The notes below the pieces were generated by a model. It worked only from the letters and a program-made list of their open reading frames with translations. It had not been told where the DNA came from and did not search any database. Positions 34,801 through 45,200 of a stretch of 64,000 bases of DNA are shown here, piece after piece (position 1 is the first letter of the stretch; every line of letters begins with the position of its first letter). Source of the stretch: Edaphochlamys debaryana (Eukaryota; Chlorophyta; Chlorophyceae; Chlamydomonadales); assembly GCA_016858145.1 (NCBI GenBank), contig JAEHOE010000001.1, forward strand, positions 3,410,001-3,474,000, in the 5' to 3' direction. The position numbers and the translations under genes are program-made.

Positions 34801-37800
34801 CTCGGGCGGCGGCCTGAGCCCCCCGCAGCCGCCGTCGATGCTGCGGGCAGCGCAGGCGCCGCAGCCCATCGCCGCTGCCGAGCGCACCTCCCCGGGCGAC
34901 CGGGTCCTGCCGCCTGCGCTGGCTCAGGAGCAGTCGTGCGGCACCGAGGGCGCCGCGCACGCCACCGTTGTGGTGACCTTGGAGCCAGAGTCGGATTTGG
35001 AGCGGGGCAGCCTGGCGGTACGGCCGCAGTCCATCGGCGCTCCCGTGCTTGCCAGCGAGACGGAACCTGCCACGGCACTGCCCCCTGGTGTGCTGGCCGA
35101 CGGCGCGGACGAGACTGCTGGGGCAGCCGGGGCAGCGTCAGAACAATCGGCGGCTGCGGCAGAAGAGTCGGCACCGGAGTCGGCACCCGTAGCCGATGAC
35201 CTCGGCCGGCGTCAAGCCGGTGCTGAACCCGAGTCGCCACACGCGCCTGGAGCGGAGGCCGAGACGGCCCCAGAACAGCTGGCAGCAGCGCCCGTGGCAA
35301 TGGCAGAGGGCGAGGACCAGGCCGCGAGAGCCGCCGCCGGCGCTGGTGAGGGCCTAGAGTCTGGCGTGCGTTCCGACAACGAGCCGCACGTGCAGCAAGC
35401 ATGGCCGGAGCCGCAGCTGTCATCGCCGGTGGAGGCACGGCACTGTTTGGAGGGACTTGTCCAGCCGGTGCTGCAGCTGGAGCCGGAGCTGGACCTGGAT
35501 CATGAGCCGCTCCCACAGCAGGGGCTGCAGGCCGAGGAACAGCCAGTGCTAGAGCCAGGGCAGTGTGTCGACGCACAGCGTGGCCTTGGGGAGGCGCAGC
35601 TACAGCCACAGTCGCCCTCGGGGCCACAGCCGCAACTACATCCGGGGGGAGAGACGCAGCAGCACCCGGAGGCGGAGCGGCAGGCGGGGCCAGAACCACA
35701 GCCCCAAGTGCAGGCTGTACCGGCGCCTGTGCTGGAGGGCGAGCCACAGCCAGGAGAGCAGGCGGCGGAGCCCCGGCTGGCGGGGGCGCTGGAGCCGCAG
35801 CCAGGGGCCCAGCAGGAGTGGGAGCCAGAGCGGAAGCTGGTGCTGCAGGAGGAATCCCAGCTTGGGCCGCAGGAGGGGAAGGAGCGCCAGCCCAAGCCTG
35901 ACCCGCAGCCAGAGCAGGACGTGGGGCCCCAGACTGAGCAGGTACTTGCGGACGGCGCGCAGGGCCCGGAGGCCAGCAGTGCTCAGACAGCCCCAGAGCC
36001 GCCGCTGGTTTCGGTCCCAGACCTGATCGCGAGCTGGAACCAGCTGGCGACTGGGGGGCGAGGAGCGGGGCGTAAGGAGGCGGGGCAGCAGGAGCCGTGC
36101 GGGGTGGTGGGCGCGCAGCCGCACGCTGAGCACTCCATCGGGAGCGCGGATGAGGCGGCGGAAGGCGCCCTCCCGGAGCGCGCGGAGGCAACGGGGCAGC
36201 AGGCAGGCGTCTCTGGCGCCGAGGAGGATGCACCCAAGCAGGCAGACCGGGCGGCCGTGGAGGGGGCGGTGACCCTGGTGCTGGCGGAGGCGGTCCCTGC
36301 TGGGGCCGAGGAGGAGCAGAGGGAGGAGCCCGAGGAGCCACATGCGCTGAGTGCGCCGGATGGGGCTTTTATTGGGGGCTGGGCCTCAGCTTGCGGAGGA
36401 CCTGCGGTCTCGGCCACTGAGGAGCCGGCGCCTGCGGACGTCGAGGTTTCGGCACCCGCCCTACAGGCAACCGCAAGCCCTGAGGTCTGGGCCACGGCTG
36501 AGGCCGTTGCGGCAGAGCAGTTTCAGGAGAATGCTGGGGCCCCGGTGGCCATGGAACCCTCACTCGAGGCTGCAGCCTCCCCCCCCGGCGCTGCCGGCTG
36601 CATCTGGCGTGAGCAGCTGACGTCCTGCACTGCTCTCGGTGCGCCAAAGCCGGAGTCGGAGGATGGGGTCTTGATGGGCTCCGCTGAGGCCTCCCCGCCG
36701 TCAGCTGAGCCAGACGCACCCGCGCCCCTGGCACCGCCCGCGGACCTCTTTGAGCTGGCCCTCGCCTCCGCCTATGCCTCCGAGCAAGGCGAGCCGCACC
36801 TGCCCCTGCCCCCCTTCGAGGCCTGGGGCCTGGCCCTGGCCACCGGCAGGGCCTCGGGCCAGCTGCTGCCGCTCCACCAGCGGCGCAGCACCAGCGGGAC
36901 TTGCGCCCCCGAGGCGTCCGCCGCCGCTCCCGTGACCAGGCTGAGGGCCGCCTCCGCGCCTGTGACCTCGCTGCCGGCCCTGCCGTCGCCTCCCATGTCG
37001 CCCCCCGCTGAGCAGGGGCGCCGAAGGCCCTGCCCCGCCTCCCGCATTCCCAGGCCGCCGGGCCCGTCGGGGCCTGGCTCGACCGCAGGAGTCAGCGCAG
37101 GCGAGCGCACGTCTGTCGAAGGCCCGCCGCATGGAGACCCGCACGCAGCAGGGGAGCCCTCAGGCGAGCGTGCAGTGCGCGCCGACGGCCCCGCACCGCC
37201 CTCAGCTCCGAGTTCGCCCTGCGAGCCAGGCGGCGGCGCCCAGGCCGAAGCCGCACCGGCGTGGGCACTGCCACCCCTGCATCCGGTCTTGGCGCAGGCG
37301 CTGCCATCAGGGCCCGCGTCAGCGCCAGAGCCCCTCCCCGAGGCACCCTTCCCCGCCTGCGGGCCCCACCGCCTGGAGCACGCCCTGCAGCTGGACGACT
37401 CGGAGGCGCGCACCGAGTACGCCTCGGCGGACGAGGACAGGCCGGAGCCGGAGGCGCAGGCAGAGGCGGAGGCTGAGGCAGAGGTGGAGGCGGACGAGGA
37501 AGCGGAGGCGGGGGCCGAGGCGGAGGACCGGGCAGAGGCGGATGAGGAGGCGGAGCCGGTTGAAGAGGAGGCGCAGGCGGGTGCGCAGGCCGAGGCGGAG
37601 GAGGGCGCGCCGGTGCACTCGGGGCCGCAGGCTGCAGGCGCTGAGGCCGGGCTGGGAGCCCGGGGCGACTCGCTCGCGGTGGAGCTGACGGCGGCTGAGG
37701 CGCAGGCCGAGGCTGACCTCTGGGCGATGCTCTGCGTCGGCCGCTACAGCTGGGCCGACCTGGCGGAGGAGGAGCTGGGGCTGCCGGCCGCCAAGGCCCC

Positions 37801-38131
37801 TGAGGCCTACCCCCGCCTCAACCCGGCGGCCGCGCCCTTCGTGCCCAGCGGCGTCCTGCGCCTCACCGCTGCGGACCTGGCCGGGCCGGGCCCCGGGTCC
37901 GAGTCAGACGCCGCCGCGGACGGCGGAGCCCGCCAGGCGCAGAGGCGGTCGCGGCGGCAGCAGCAGTCCAGGAGCGCGGGCGGGGAGGGGCAGCCGCGCG
38001 GCCGCGGCCGGCGTGAGCCCAAGCAGCCGGGGCCCAGCAGGCAGGCGAGGAGCGCGGCGGGTGGGACGGGCGCGGCTCCGGGCACCGCGGCGGGGTCCAA
38101 GCGGAGGGGCCGCGCTGGCGTCGTGAGCTGA
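25864..38131 (+). CDS. Non-canonical poly(A)/terminal uridylyl transferase with a giant low-complexity tail and a PAM2 motif
   Basis: Nine exons close in frame: 25864-25932, 26280-26433, 26656-26756, 26941-27372, 27559-27771, 27969-28120, 28301-28400, 28552-28581, 28724-38131 (TGA), giving 3,552 aa. Residues 1-430 are a Cid1/TRF4-type nucleotidyltransferase: PFGSFVSQFYTSSSDLDLVL holds the GS motif and the two metal-binding Asp of DLDL. The third Asp is probably in LRVDLSVGSPSAG. Then come VKLWARNAGIND, HTLNSWALALLVVAYLQ and a PAP-associated region ending VEDPYDDTDNTARTLG. Such enzymes add untemplated A or U to RNA 3' ends. The last exon adds about 3,135 residues rich in Ala, Pro, Glu and Gln. 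It includes a Gly-rich beta-like repeat (about 1500-1595), short predicted helices (about 2077-2110 and 2171-2202), a Gln run (about 2226), an acidic Glu/Ala block, a PAM2-like YPRLNPAAAPFVPS (3446 on) and a basic RG-rich end. Confidence 0.88.
37808..37849 (+). other. PAM2-like motif coding segment
   Basis: These codons read YPRLNPAAAPFVPS. The known PAM2 consensus for binding the MLLE domain of cytoplasmic poly(A)-binding protein is roughly L-N-x-x-A-x-x-F-x-P, and every key position is kept. It lies about 100 residues before the C-terminus in an otherwise disordered tail. Confidence 0.7.
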
Positions 38132-39451
38132 GGGCCTGCCTTGGCGACTGGTCTCAGGAACCAGGTGAGGGTGAGCGCGCAGGAAGCTGCGGGCCGGCGT
38201 TCCGGCCGGCAGCGCATGGGGCGTTCAGCGGCTAGACACGGCCTCACCCGTCTCCACCCTCTACCCCCTCCCCCTTCCTCCCTAGGAGCTGAATGAGACC
38301 GACCCTGCAGCTTCCGATTGCGGAGCTACGGGGGGGACCGACCCCTGCGGCTTCCGATTGCGGAGGGCAGCATCGTGTGGGCAATGGTGCGCCTGGACGG
38401 GGACTTCTTCTATGAGGCTCGGCTCGGCTGCTGAGGGAGGCGGCCAAGCCGGCGGCCCAGCTGGCGGCCAAGCCGGAGTTTGACCTGACCGGCTGCGACA
38501 GCAACTGAGCACCTGGGGGCGAACCAGTGGTCAGCCTGGTCAGTTGGGTCGGTGTCCGCGATGGGGGGGACCGTTTGGGGGAGGGGAGAGAGAACACGTC
38601 ATTGTATTGAGGCCTACATGATGCAGGATGTCTACGGTATGCGTGCGGTGTACGAGATGACACCATTTGCAGCATGTGGGCAGGATGATCGTCCCGGTAT
38701 GTCCGGGAGGCGGGAGCTAGGAGCGTGCTGTGGAGCGTGCTAGGTAAGAGGAGGACAGGGACGGGGAAACACGATGGATATTGGCAGGAGGCAAAGCTGT
38801 GAAGAGTGCTGGTGTGCAATGGATTCTGCTTTCGACTCGAGATGATGGTCTTTCAGTTTGGGCCTGAGTTTGCTGGTGGGGCTTCAACGCGTCGGGAGAG
38901 AAGATATCGTGGTACGGGGTGGTCGAAGCGGGGAGGCGGGGCAGTGGAGGGTGAGACCCGTCTCGCATGCTGGGCGAGCAGGAGCAGGGGGCTAGGTATG
39001 GCTTGTGCTCACAGTTGGAGCAGGTGGTATGGTCTCAGGATACGGCGCATGGTATGAATGCTTGCGTGGTGGAAGAAGACAGCATGGCACACGGGGTTGG
39101 TGAAGCGGGGACGTCCGGGGAGGAGGGGCCGAGACTCGGGGCAACTTGTCGGGGCAACGGGCGAGCGGGGCAATTGGGGGGCGCTGGGTATTGCGACACG
39201 CGTGTCGGCGCGGCCACGCCAAACATGAAAGCTTGCGGAGGAGACATGACGCGTTAATATCCATCACATCGCTGCGCGCCACTCTGCTGTGCCACGGAGC
39301 TCGCCCGAGTAAATTGTCGTGCACCGACTGGGTTGTTCATTCCCCGCCCCTCAAGCCTGCTGTCTTCTATAGTCGCATCCTAGCTGCACCCTCACGCTTA
39401 GCTGCCTCACCCTCACTCAATAGCCGCCGCGTAGGCGCGGAGGGATCCACA
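38132..39451 (+). other. Intergenic region with a possible 3' UTR intron and a 40-bp tandem duplication
   Basis: A strong donor (CCAG then GTGAGGGTGAG, intron from about 38165) and an acceptor (CTTCCTCCCTAG, ending at 38285) lie just after the polymerase stop, which suggests an intron in its 3' UTR. Right after, a unit of about 40 bp containing CTTCCGATTGCGGAG is repeated twice (about 38298-38368). The rest shows no gene; the last 100 bp are the eIF3g promoter and 5' UTR. Confidence 0.5.
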
Positions 39452-41109
39452 ATGGCCCGCGTCGGCAAGCTTCGCTGGGGAGACACGCTAGACGATGAGG
39501 ACCTGCTCCCTCCCCCGACGGTGAAGGGGCCAGATGATCACGGAGTTAAGACTATGGTGGAGTACTTCAAGAACGAGAAGGGCGATGCCATCAAGAAGAC
39601 CACCAAAATTAAGGTGGTGACCGTGGAGAAGAAGGTCTACAAGGTACGCAGCGGCTAAGGAGGAGCTGGAGGAGAGGCGATCAGGAGCGGGTGCTCGCGG
39701 TGCAATTTGGCGGCTGCGCGGCGATGCCTGAGAGCCGGGCGTGCTGAACGCTGGGACCGCTCTGGGGCCGCAGGTCACGGAGGAGCGCCGGAAATGGCCC
39801 AGGTTCGGGTTGGCGGCCAGGGAGACGCCCCAGGACTCGGTCACGGTGCAGGCGGTCGAGGAGATCCCCTTCGAGCGCGTGCGCCAGGTTAAGGCCACGA
39901 CGCAGGAGAAGAAGGCTACGGACATCCAGCAGGTGCTGGCCACCGCGGACAAGACGGTTATCTCCGGGAGGTGCGCTCGCGCGCAAATGGGGGGCAGCTG
40001 GGGTCCGCGTGGCGCTCTCGCTCAGCAGCTCGAGCTTGCGTGGTGCTATTGAGCGAGGCTCTCTGGAGCGAGGTTTAATCGCGGTTTTGGCTCCTGCTCG
40101 CAGCATCAAGGAGATGCTTTATAAGAAGCGCATGGAGCGCGAGCTCCTGCGCGCAAAGGGCCTCCTCAAGGAGGCCGAGAAGCCGCCGGAGGAGGTGCGT
40201 TTGACAGAAGGAGGAGGGGGCAGGAGGCGCTGGGCGGGGTCGGCGTAAACGGGGGGGGCCTGGGGGGGGGGTCCACTCCGGTGCGCCTGCTCAGCATTTG
40301 TGGAAACGGCCTTCAGCCAAGCCAGTGCTTGCTTGTTATATCATGGCACGAGCAGCAGACATGAATCGCGGTTGTCTCCCTCATCTGCAGGACGGCAAGG
40401 GGGGCTCGGGGCCAGGCATGGGCGCTCCCAAGCCGGGGAGCTACCAGCCGCCCAACCTGCGGAACCGCGGCGGGGGCGAGGGCGAGAGCATGATGAAGAA
40501 GCGCGAGGACAACTCTATCCGTGTCACCAACCTGTCGGAGGACGTGACGGAAGGCGACCTGCAGGTGAGCCACGGCATGCGGGGCTGAGAGGGCAGCGCA
40601 TGCAGCGGGTCATACGCTCCCAGGGCAAGGGGAGGGGCGGCCCGCCTCTTCATGGACTGGCACCTCTTTAATGCCGTGCGTTCCTGCCTTATGCACTGTG
40701 CTGCGCTTGGCGTCGTGCCCTCGCAGGAGCTGTTCCGGCCCTTCGGCCCCGTTTCCCGTATCTTCCTCGCCGTCGACAAGCAGACGGGAGAGAACAGGGG
40801 CTTTGCCTTCGTCAACTACGTGCATAGGTGGGCCGGGCGGGCCTGGGACACGGCCAAGCTAGCCGCATGACTTTGCGGGCTAGCAGGCCGGCCGGTGACG
40901 CATGCATCCAGACAGGATGTCCGATGACCATGCATCCGCATCTGCCCTCTGAGTACACGTTTGCGTTGCGGCACAGTTTGATAACATACTTTCGCACTCC
41001 CCTCCTTCACAGAGAGGACGCCGACCGCGCCATCCGCAACCTCAACGGCTTCGGCTACGACAACCTCATTCTGCGCGTGGAGTGGGCCCAGCCGCGCGAG
41101 GCCAAGTAG
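39452..41109 (+). CDS. EIF3G: Translation initiation factor eIF3 subunit G
   Basis: Six exons, 39452-39643, 39774-39970, 40104-40194, 40391-40564, 40727-40827 and 41013-41109, join in frame to 283 aa. The N-terminus MARVGKLRWGDTLDDEDLLP and the stretches TKIKVVTVEKKVYK and RRKWPRFGLA match the eIF3g core, which docks on eIF3i. The C-terminus is a single RRM (about 205-280) with RNP2 IRVTNL, RNP1 NRGFAFVNYV and the end LILRVEWAQPREAK. GSYQPPNLRNR matches the conserved linker before the RRM. The zinc knuckle (CxxC...H...C) normally found between these parts is not visible: the exons read DKTVISGSIKEMLYKKRMER there. eIF3g belongs to the eIF3 complex and acts in scanning and reinitiation. Confidence 0.95.
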
Positions 41110-41946
41110 GCGCAGCAGGCTCGGCGCGGGCTTCTGCAGTGGAGCAGCGTCTTGGAGGAGTGGACCTGAGCGGGGAGAGCTGCTGCTTACACTGGGGCGA
41201 GCATGAGGAGGATGGAGGAATCGCTGTCAATCGGGATGCTTGTCGGAGTAGGCGGACGCTAGAGAGCAGCACAAATCGTGGGTTGGGGTCTGACGTGCCG
41301 CAACTCGGTTTGCTGGCATGGCATGGCCGTTGCTGCTGGACCCAACTGCTGGGGCAAGGGTACACGTGGGGTTGGGGGCAGGGGGTTCGCAGGTGTTAGT
41401 CCTGCGCCACAGGGTTGTGCTGGGTGCTGAGAGCCAGGCGTGCCTGGCATGCAGGAGTCCTAGTAGGGCATGCAACAGAAAGGCAGACTGAGGGGAGTCG
41501 CGGTCAGCTGTGAAGGCCCAGGCGGGCGCCGTGCGGCGCACGTGCCCGTGCCAGAGGTCAGGAGCAAGGGGGTCTGGACGGGGCGGGGCTCGGGGTCGGT
41601 CAGGTATCCTAGGATCATGGTCATGAGTGTGGGGACGTGTTCTAGATGGAAGTGCAGGTTGGGACCCCATGGCGTGAATGAAGGCGTGGTGCATTTGCGC
41701 TGACCCTACCTATTCACGCAGTTGAAGAGCGGTGTAAGGAGTTGCTCTGATTGTCCTTTCTAGCGCATCGGGGGCGGAGGCGGGGAGTGGACAGTGAAGA
41801 CGAGGGCGCCGCCCCTCACGAGCCAGCCCGCACTTGAGGGCCCGCATGCCATGGTACGGAATCAATCAGCCCGCCGAGTGAGGGTCTCGCTGAGCGCGCC
41901 CTGCGCATAGGTGGCCGTGCCTCAGGGCAGCAATTTGAAAGTAGCG
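41110..41946 (+). other. Intergenic: eIF3g 3' flank and promoter/5' UTR of the WAC-DDT gene
   Basis: No coding exon is seen. From 41761 on, the sequence is shared with the duplicate at 53979, so the copied block includes the promoter and 5' UTR of the WAC-DDT gene. Confidence 0.6.
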
Positions 41947-42249
41947 ATGCCTCTGCTGGGGCGCAAGCCGTGGGCGCCTAGTGCACCGACGGCTCCTGAC
42001 CATGCGTCGATTGCGGACGGGCAGGGTCTGTACGTAGTGCGCTTCACGGGGGAGATATTTCAAGACTACGATGCTTTCGTGACGGCGATGGAGCAGTACA
42101 GGACGCCGCAGTGGACGTGCGCAGCGACCGGCACCGCGGGGCTCACCTTTGAGGCTGCTGTGCAGAGCGAGCAGGAGGCCAACCAGCTGCTGCAGCAGTG
42201 TAAGGAGGGATAGGGGCGCTGCTGGGGGTGATGTGTGCGAGCTCTTATC
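41761..42249 (+). repeat. Source copy of a duplicated 0.49-kb block (promoter, exon 1 and start of intron 1)
   Basis: The block matches 53979-54466 at very high identity in direct orientation. The left edge lies at TAGCGCATCGGG and the right edge after GAGCTCTTATC, inside intron 1 of the WAC-DDT gene. Confidence 0.95.
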
Positions 42250-45200
42250 GCGCGCGCGCCCCGCCATTGCCATGCGCAGTTCCCCAAGAGCTGGAGCCCG
42301 CTTTCCTCAACGTGGTGAACCACAGCAATCTTCGTCTGGAGGAGCTAGTGAACCACCTTGCCGCCCAGAGCTTTAGGCTGCCGGGCGCGGGCAAGCAGGC
42401 GCTGCCCAAGCCGGTGATTAAGCTCTGGCTCCAAGAGGTGCGTCCATAAGCAGAGCATCATACGCGCTGACCTGCGGGGTGCACATGCGCGCTGTTGGGG
42501 ACCCTGGTACTCGGTAGGCGATCCGCATGTCAACTTTGCTGGGCTCGCTCGCAGGTCGCCGCATGGACGGGCCGCTACTGGTCGGTGAAGCCAGAGTTGT
42601 GCGCCAAGTACGGGCTTGAAACAGATTTTGCAGGCGCTGAGGCGGCTCCGGGCGAGGAAGCGGAGGTGCAGCCGGTTCACACGGGGCGCCGAGGACGGGG
42701 TGAGCCTGCGGGCCGCGGCCCAGACGCCGTGCTTGCAGGGGGATCTGGCCTCCAGGTCAACACGGATGAATCGGGGTGGTTGGGGTGTGGCGTGCTGGGC
42801 CGGATAGGCGTGTCCCACAGACTCAGCTGTCTAGGGTTTTGCAACGGACCAACCTGGACCAACGTGGACCAACCTGGCTTCACGGGGTCTCCCTGCTTAC
42901 ATTGTCACCGGCGCCGGGGACTTGTTCCCTCACCCCTCTTCCTCAGGTGCTGCCGCTGCTGCGCGAGCTCTGGCTGCGGAGGCCGCTGCTGCGGCCAACA
43001 GCGGCATGGAGGACTCGCCCCCAGGGAAGGGTGGGCCGGTGCGCTCAAAAAAGAAGAAGGCTGCTGCCAAATCGCTCGAGGTGCGGCCAACAGCATTTGG
43101 CGAGGATGGAGGATGGGCTCCAGGCAGCACCATGAGGCACGTTCCTCACAGGCCTTGCAGCTGGCTTCGTGTCCCTGCCTGGGCACTTCTTAAGGACTTG
43201 AGCATGCAGCGCAAGGGGGCTCAAAGAGGCAGATGATAAGGGCTTGAGCGAGCCCGGTGCCCGGTGTGTCGACCCCACGCCACCCCAGGAGGAGGAGGAG
43301 CGCGCCAAGCCGGGCACCACCAAGCACGCGGCGCTGCAGGTGCTCAAGCAGTACTGCCCCTACGAGGGCCTCACAGTGGAGCAGGTGCGGCGGGGGGCAG
43401 GCGGGGTGGGAGGCGGAGTGGGAGGCACGGTGACTGGAGTGCAGCGTCCGGCCCTGACGGGGACAGTGGGGTTCTCGACCCCGTGGTCGCTTCGCCGCTC
43501 AATACGCCTGGCCGCCCCGTGCCCCGCCCGCCTGCAGGTCATCAACCTGTCCATGGACCGGGGCATCAAGACCGACTGGCCGCCGGGGGGCAAGCGCAAC
43601 CTGTACCACGTGAGTCGGATGTTGTGAAGGTTATGTGGTTGTTCGGATGCCCTTCCCTCGCCAAGCCCAACTGTCCCTTCCTCGGTGCACCGGCCCGCTC
43701 GCCGCCCAGGTGATGCACACGGACCCCGCCTTCCTGCGCGTGAGCCGCAACACCTACGTCCTGGCAGCGCAGTACCCGGACCGGGACGAGTGGATCGAGG
43801 AGGTGCGGGGGGGCCCGGGGCGGAGCTGAAGGGCGTAGGATGCGGATGGGGTCGCATCGCTCGTGCGGACTGCAGACGGGGGCCCTGCTGCGGACCAGAC
43901 CTGACGGGTTTGCCACTGCTGATTGAAAGGGTGACACGGCTTAGGTGCCTGGAAACCTCCCAACCACCCCCTGCACCCATGCATGTGCGCTACTCCGCAG
44001 AAGGCCGAGCGGGGCGGCGGCACTGGTGCGCCTCGCGGCCGGCCGCGGAAGGAGCCCGACACCATGTGAGTGACGGCAGGACGGCTGCACCGCGTGCTGC
44101 CTTCTGTCCTTGGAGCCTGCAGCCCGCCGCACGGCCTCGCGCCACCCCCCTCACACGCCCCTCCCCCCCTCTGCCCCCCTCTCTCCCCCCCCAGTGTGTA
44201 CAGCGAGGGCCCCGACATGGAGTCCGCGGACGCCTTCGCGCTGCAGCGGCTGGAGATGCAGCTGGCGCAGGCGCAGGTGGGGAGGGGGAGGCGGAGGCGG
44301 GGGCAGGCGGGGCTGGGGGGGGAGGAGGGGCAGGGGCTCGGGAAGGGGCGCTTGTGGGACGGCTTTCAGGACAAGCAGGGAACGGGGGGGATGTGAGGGC
44401 AGGTCGAGGGACTGGGGTCGAGGCGAGCCAGGGATCGGGGGGCAGAGAGGGGCGGTGTTCGGGAGATATGCAGGGCTGTAGAGGTTCACGTGCTGGTGGG
44501 GCCGGGACTGGCTCACAGGCCTGCCCCCTCGCCAGCCACCCAGCATCGCTCATGATCGTCCCCTCGCTCCGCCCGGTTTCCCCCGCAGACGCAAGCCACC
44601 GCCTGTCAGGCCAACGTCGACGTGGCGACGGGGCTGGCGGCGGCGGCGCGCGCGCGCCTCGCCGAGGCGGAGGCCCAGCACGCGCAGGTGGCGGCGGCGG
44701 CGGCCGTGGCGGCGGTGGGGCAGGAAGTGGTAGTGGCGGCGGCGGCGGCGCGGGAGGCACAGGTGGCGGCGGCGGCGGTGGCGGTGGCGGAGGAGCAGAA
44801 GGCGGCGGCGGCTAACGATGCAGCGATGCGGGCAGTCGAGGAGCTCGAGAAGGCGGTGGTGCGGTGAGAGCATGAGCCCTGGAGCAGCGCTATATATGGG
44901 AAAGTCTGGTTGAAGCCCGGGGAACGAGGCACGGAGGGATCCAGCCTCCCGGGTCGCACACTCAGCGAGTACCCCTCGCATCTGCCTCACGCGTGCCGTT
45001 CCTCCTACGCCGCACACACCCGGTTCAGGGAACGCATCCGCCAGTCCAACCGGCCCGTGGCGCTGGAGACGGGGCGGGGGCGGGGCCGCGGCGCTGCCGC
45101 TGCGGCCGCAGAGGTGGGCGGCGCCAAGCGCTACCCCATGGACGACACGGAGCTGCTGGCGGAGGCGGCGGCCAAGGCGGCGGAGCGGGGTGAGCAGGGG

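Noticed and set aside
38552..39330. A small gene in the polymerase-eIF3g gap
   Set aside because: Short ORFs on both strands have no family resemblance or intron signals, and the composition is that of other intergenic stretches.
41911..41946. GTG at 41911 as the start of the WAC-DDT protein
   Set aside because: A non-ATG start is not needed: the ATG at 41947 begins with MPLLGRKPW, exactly where WAC-domain proteins start.
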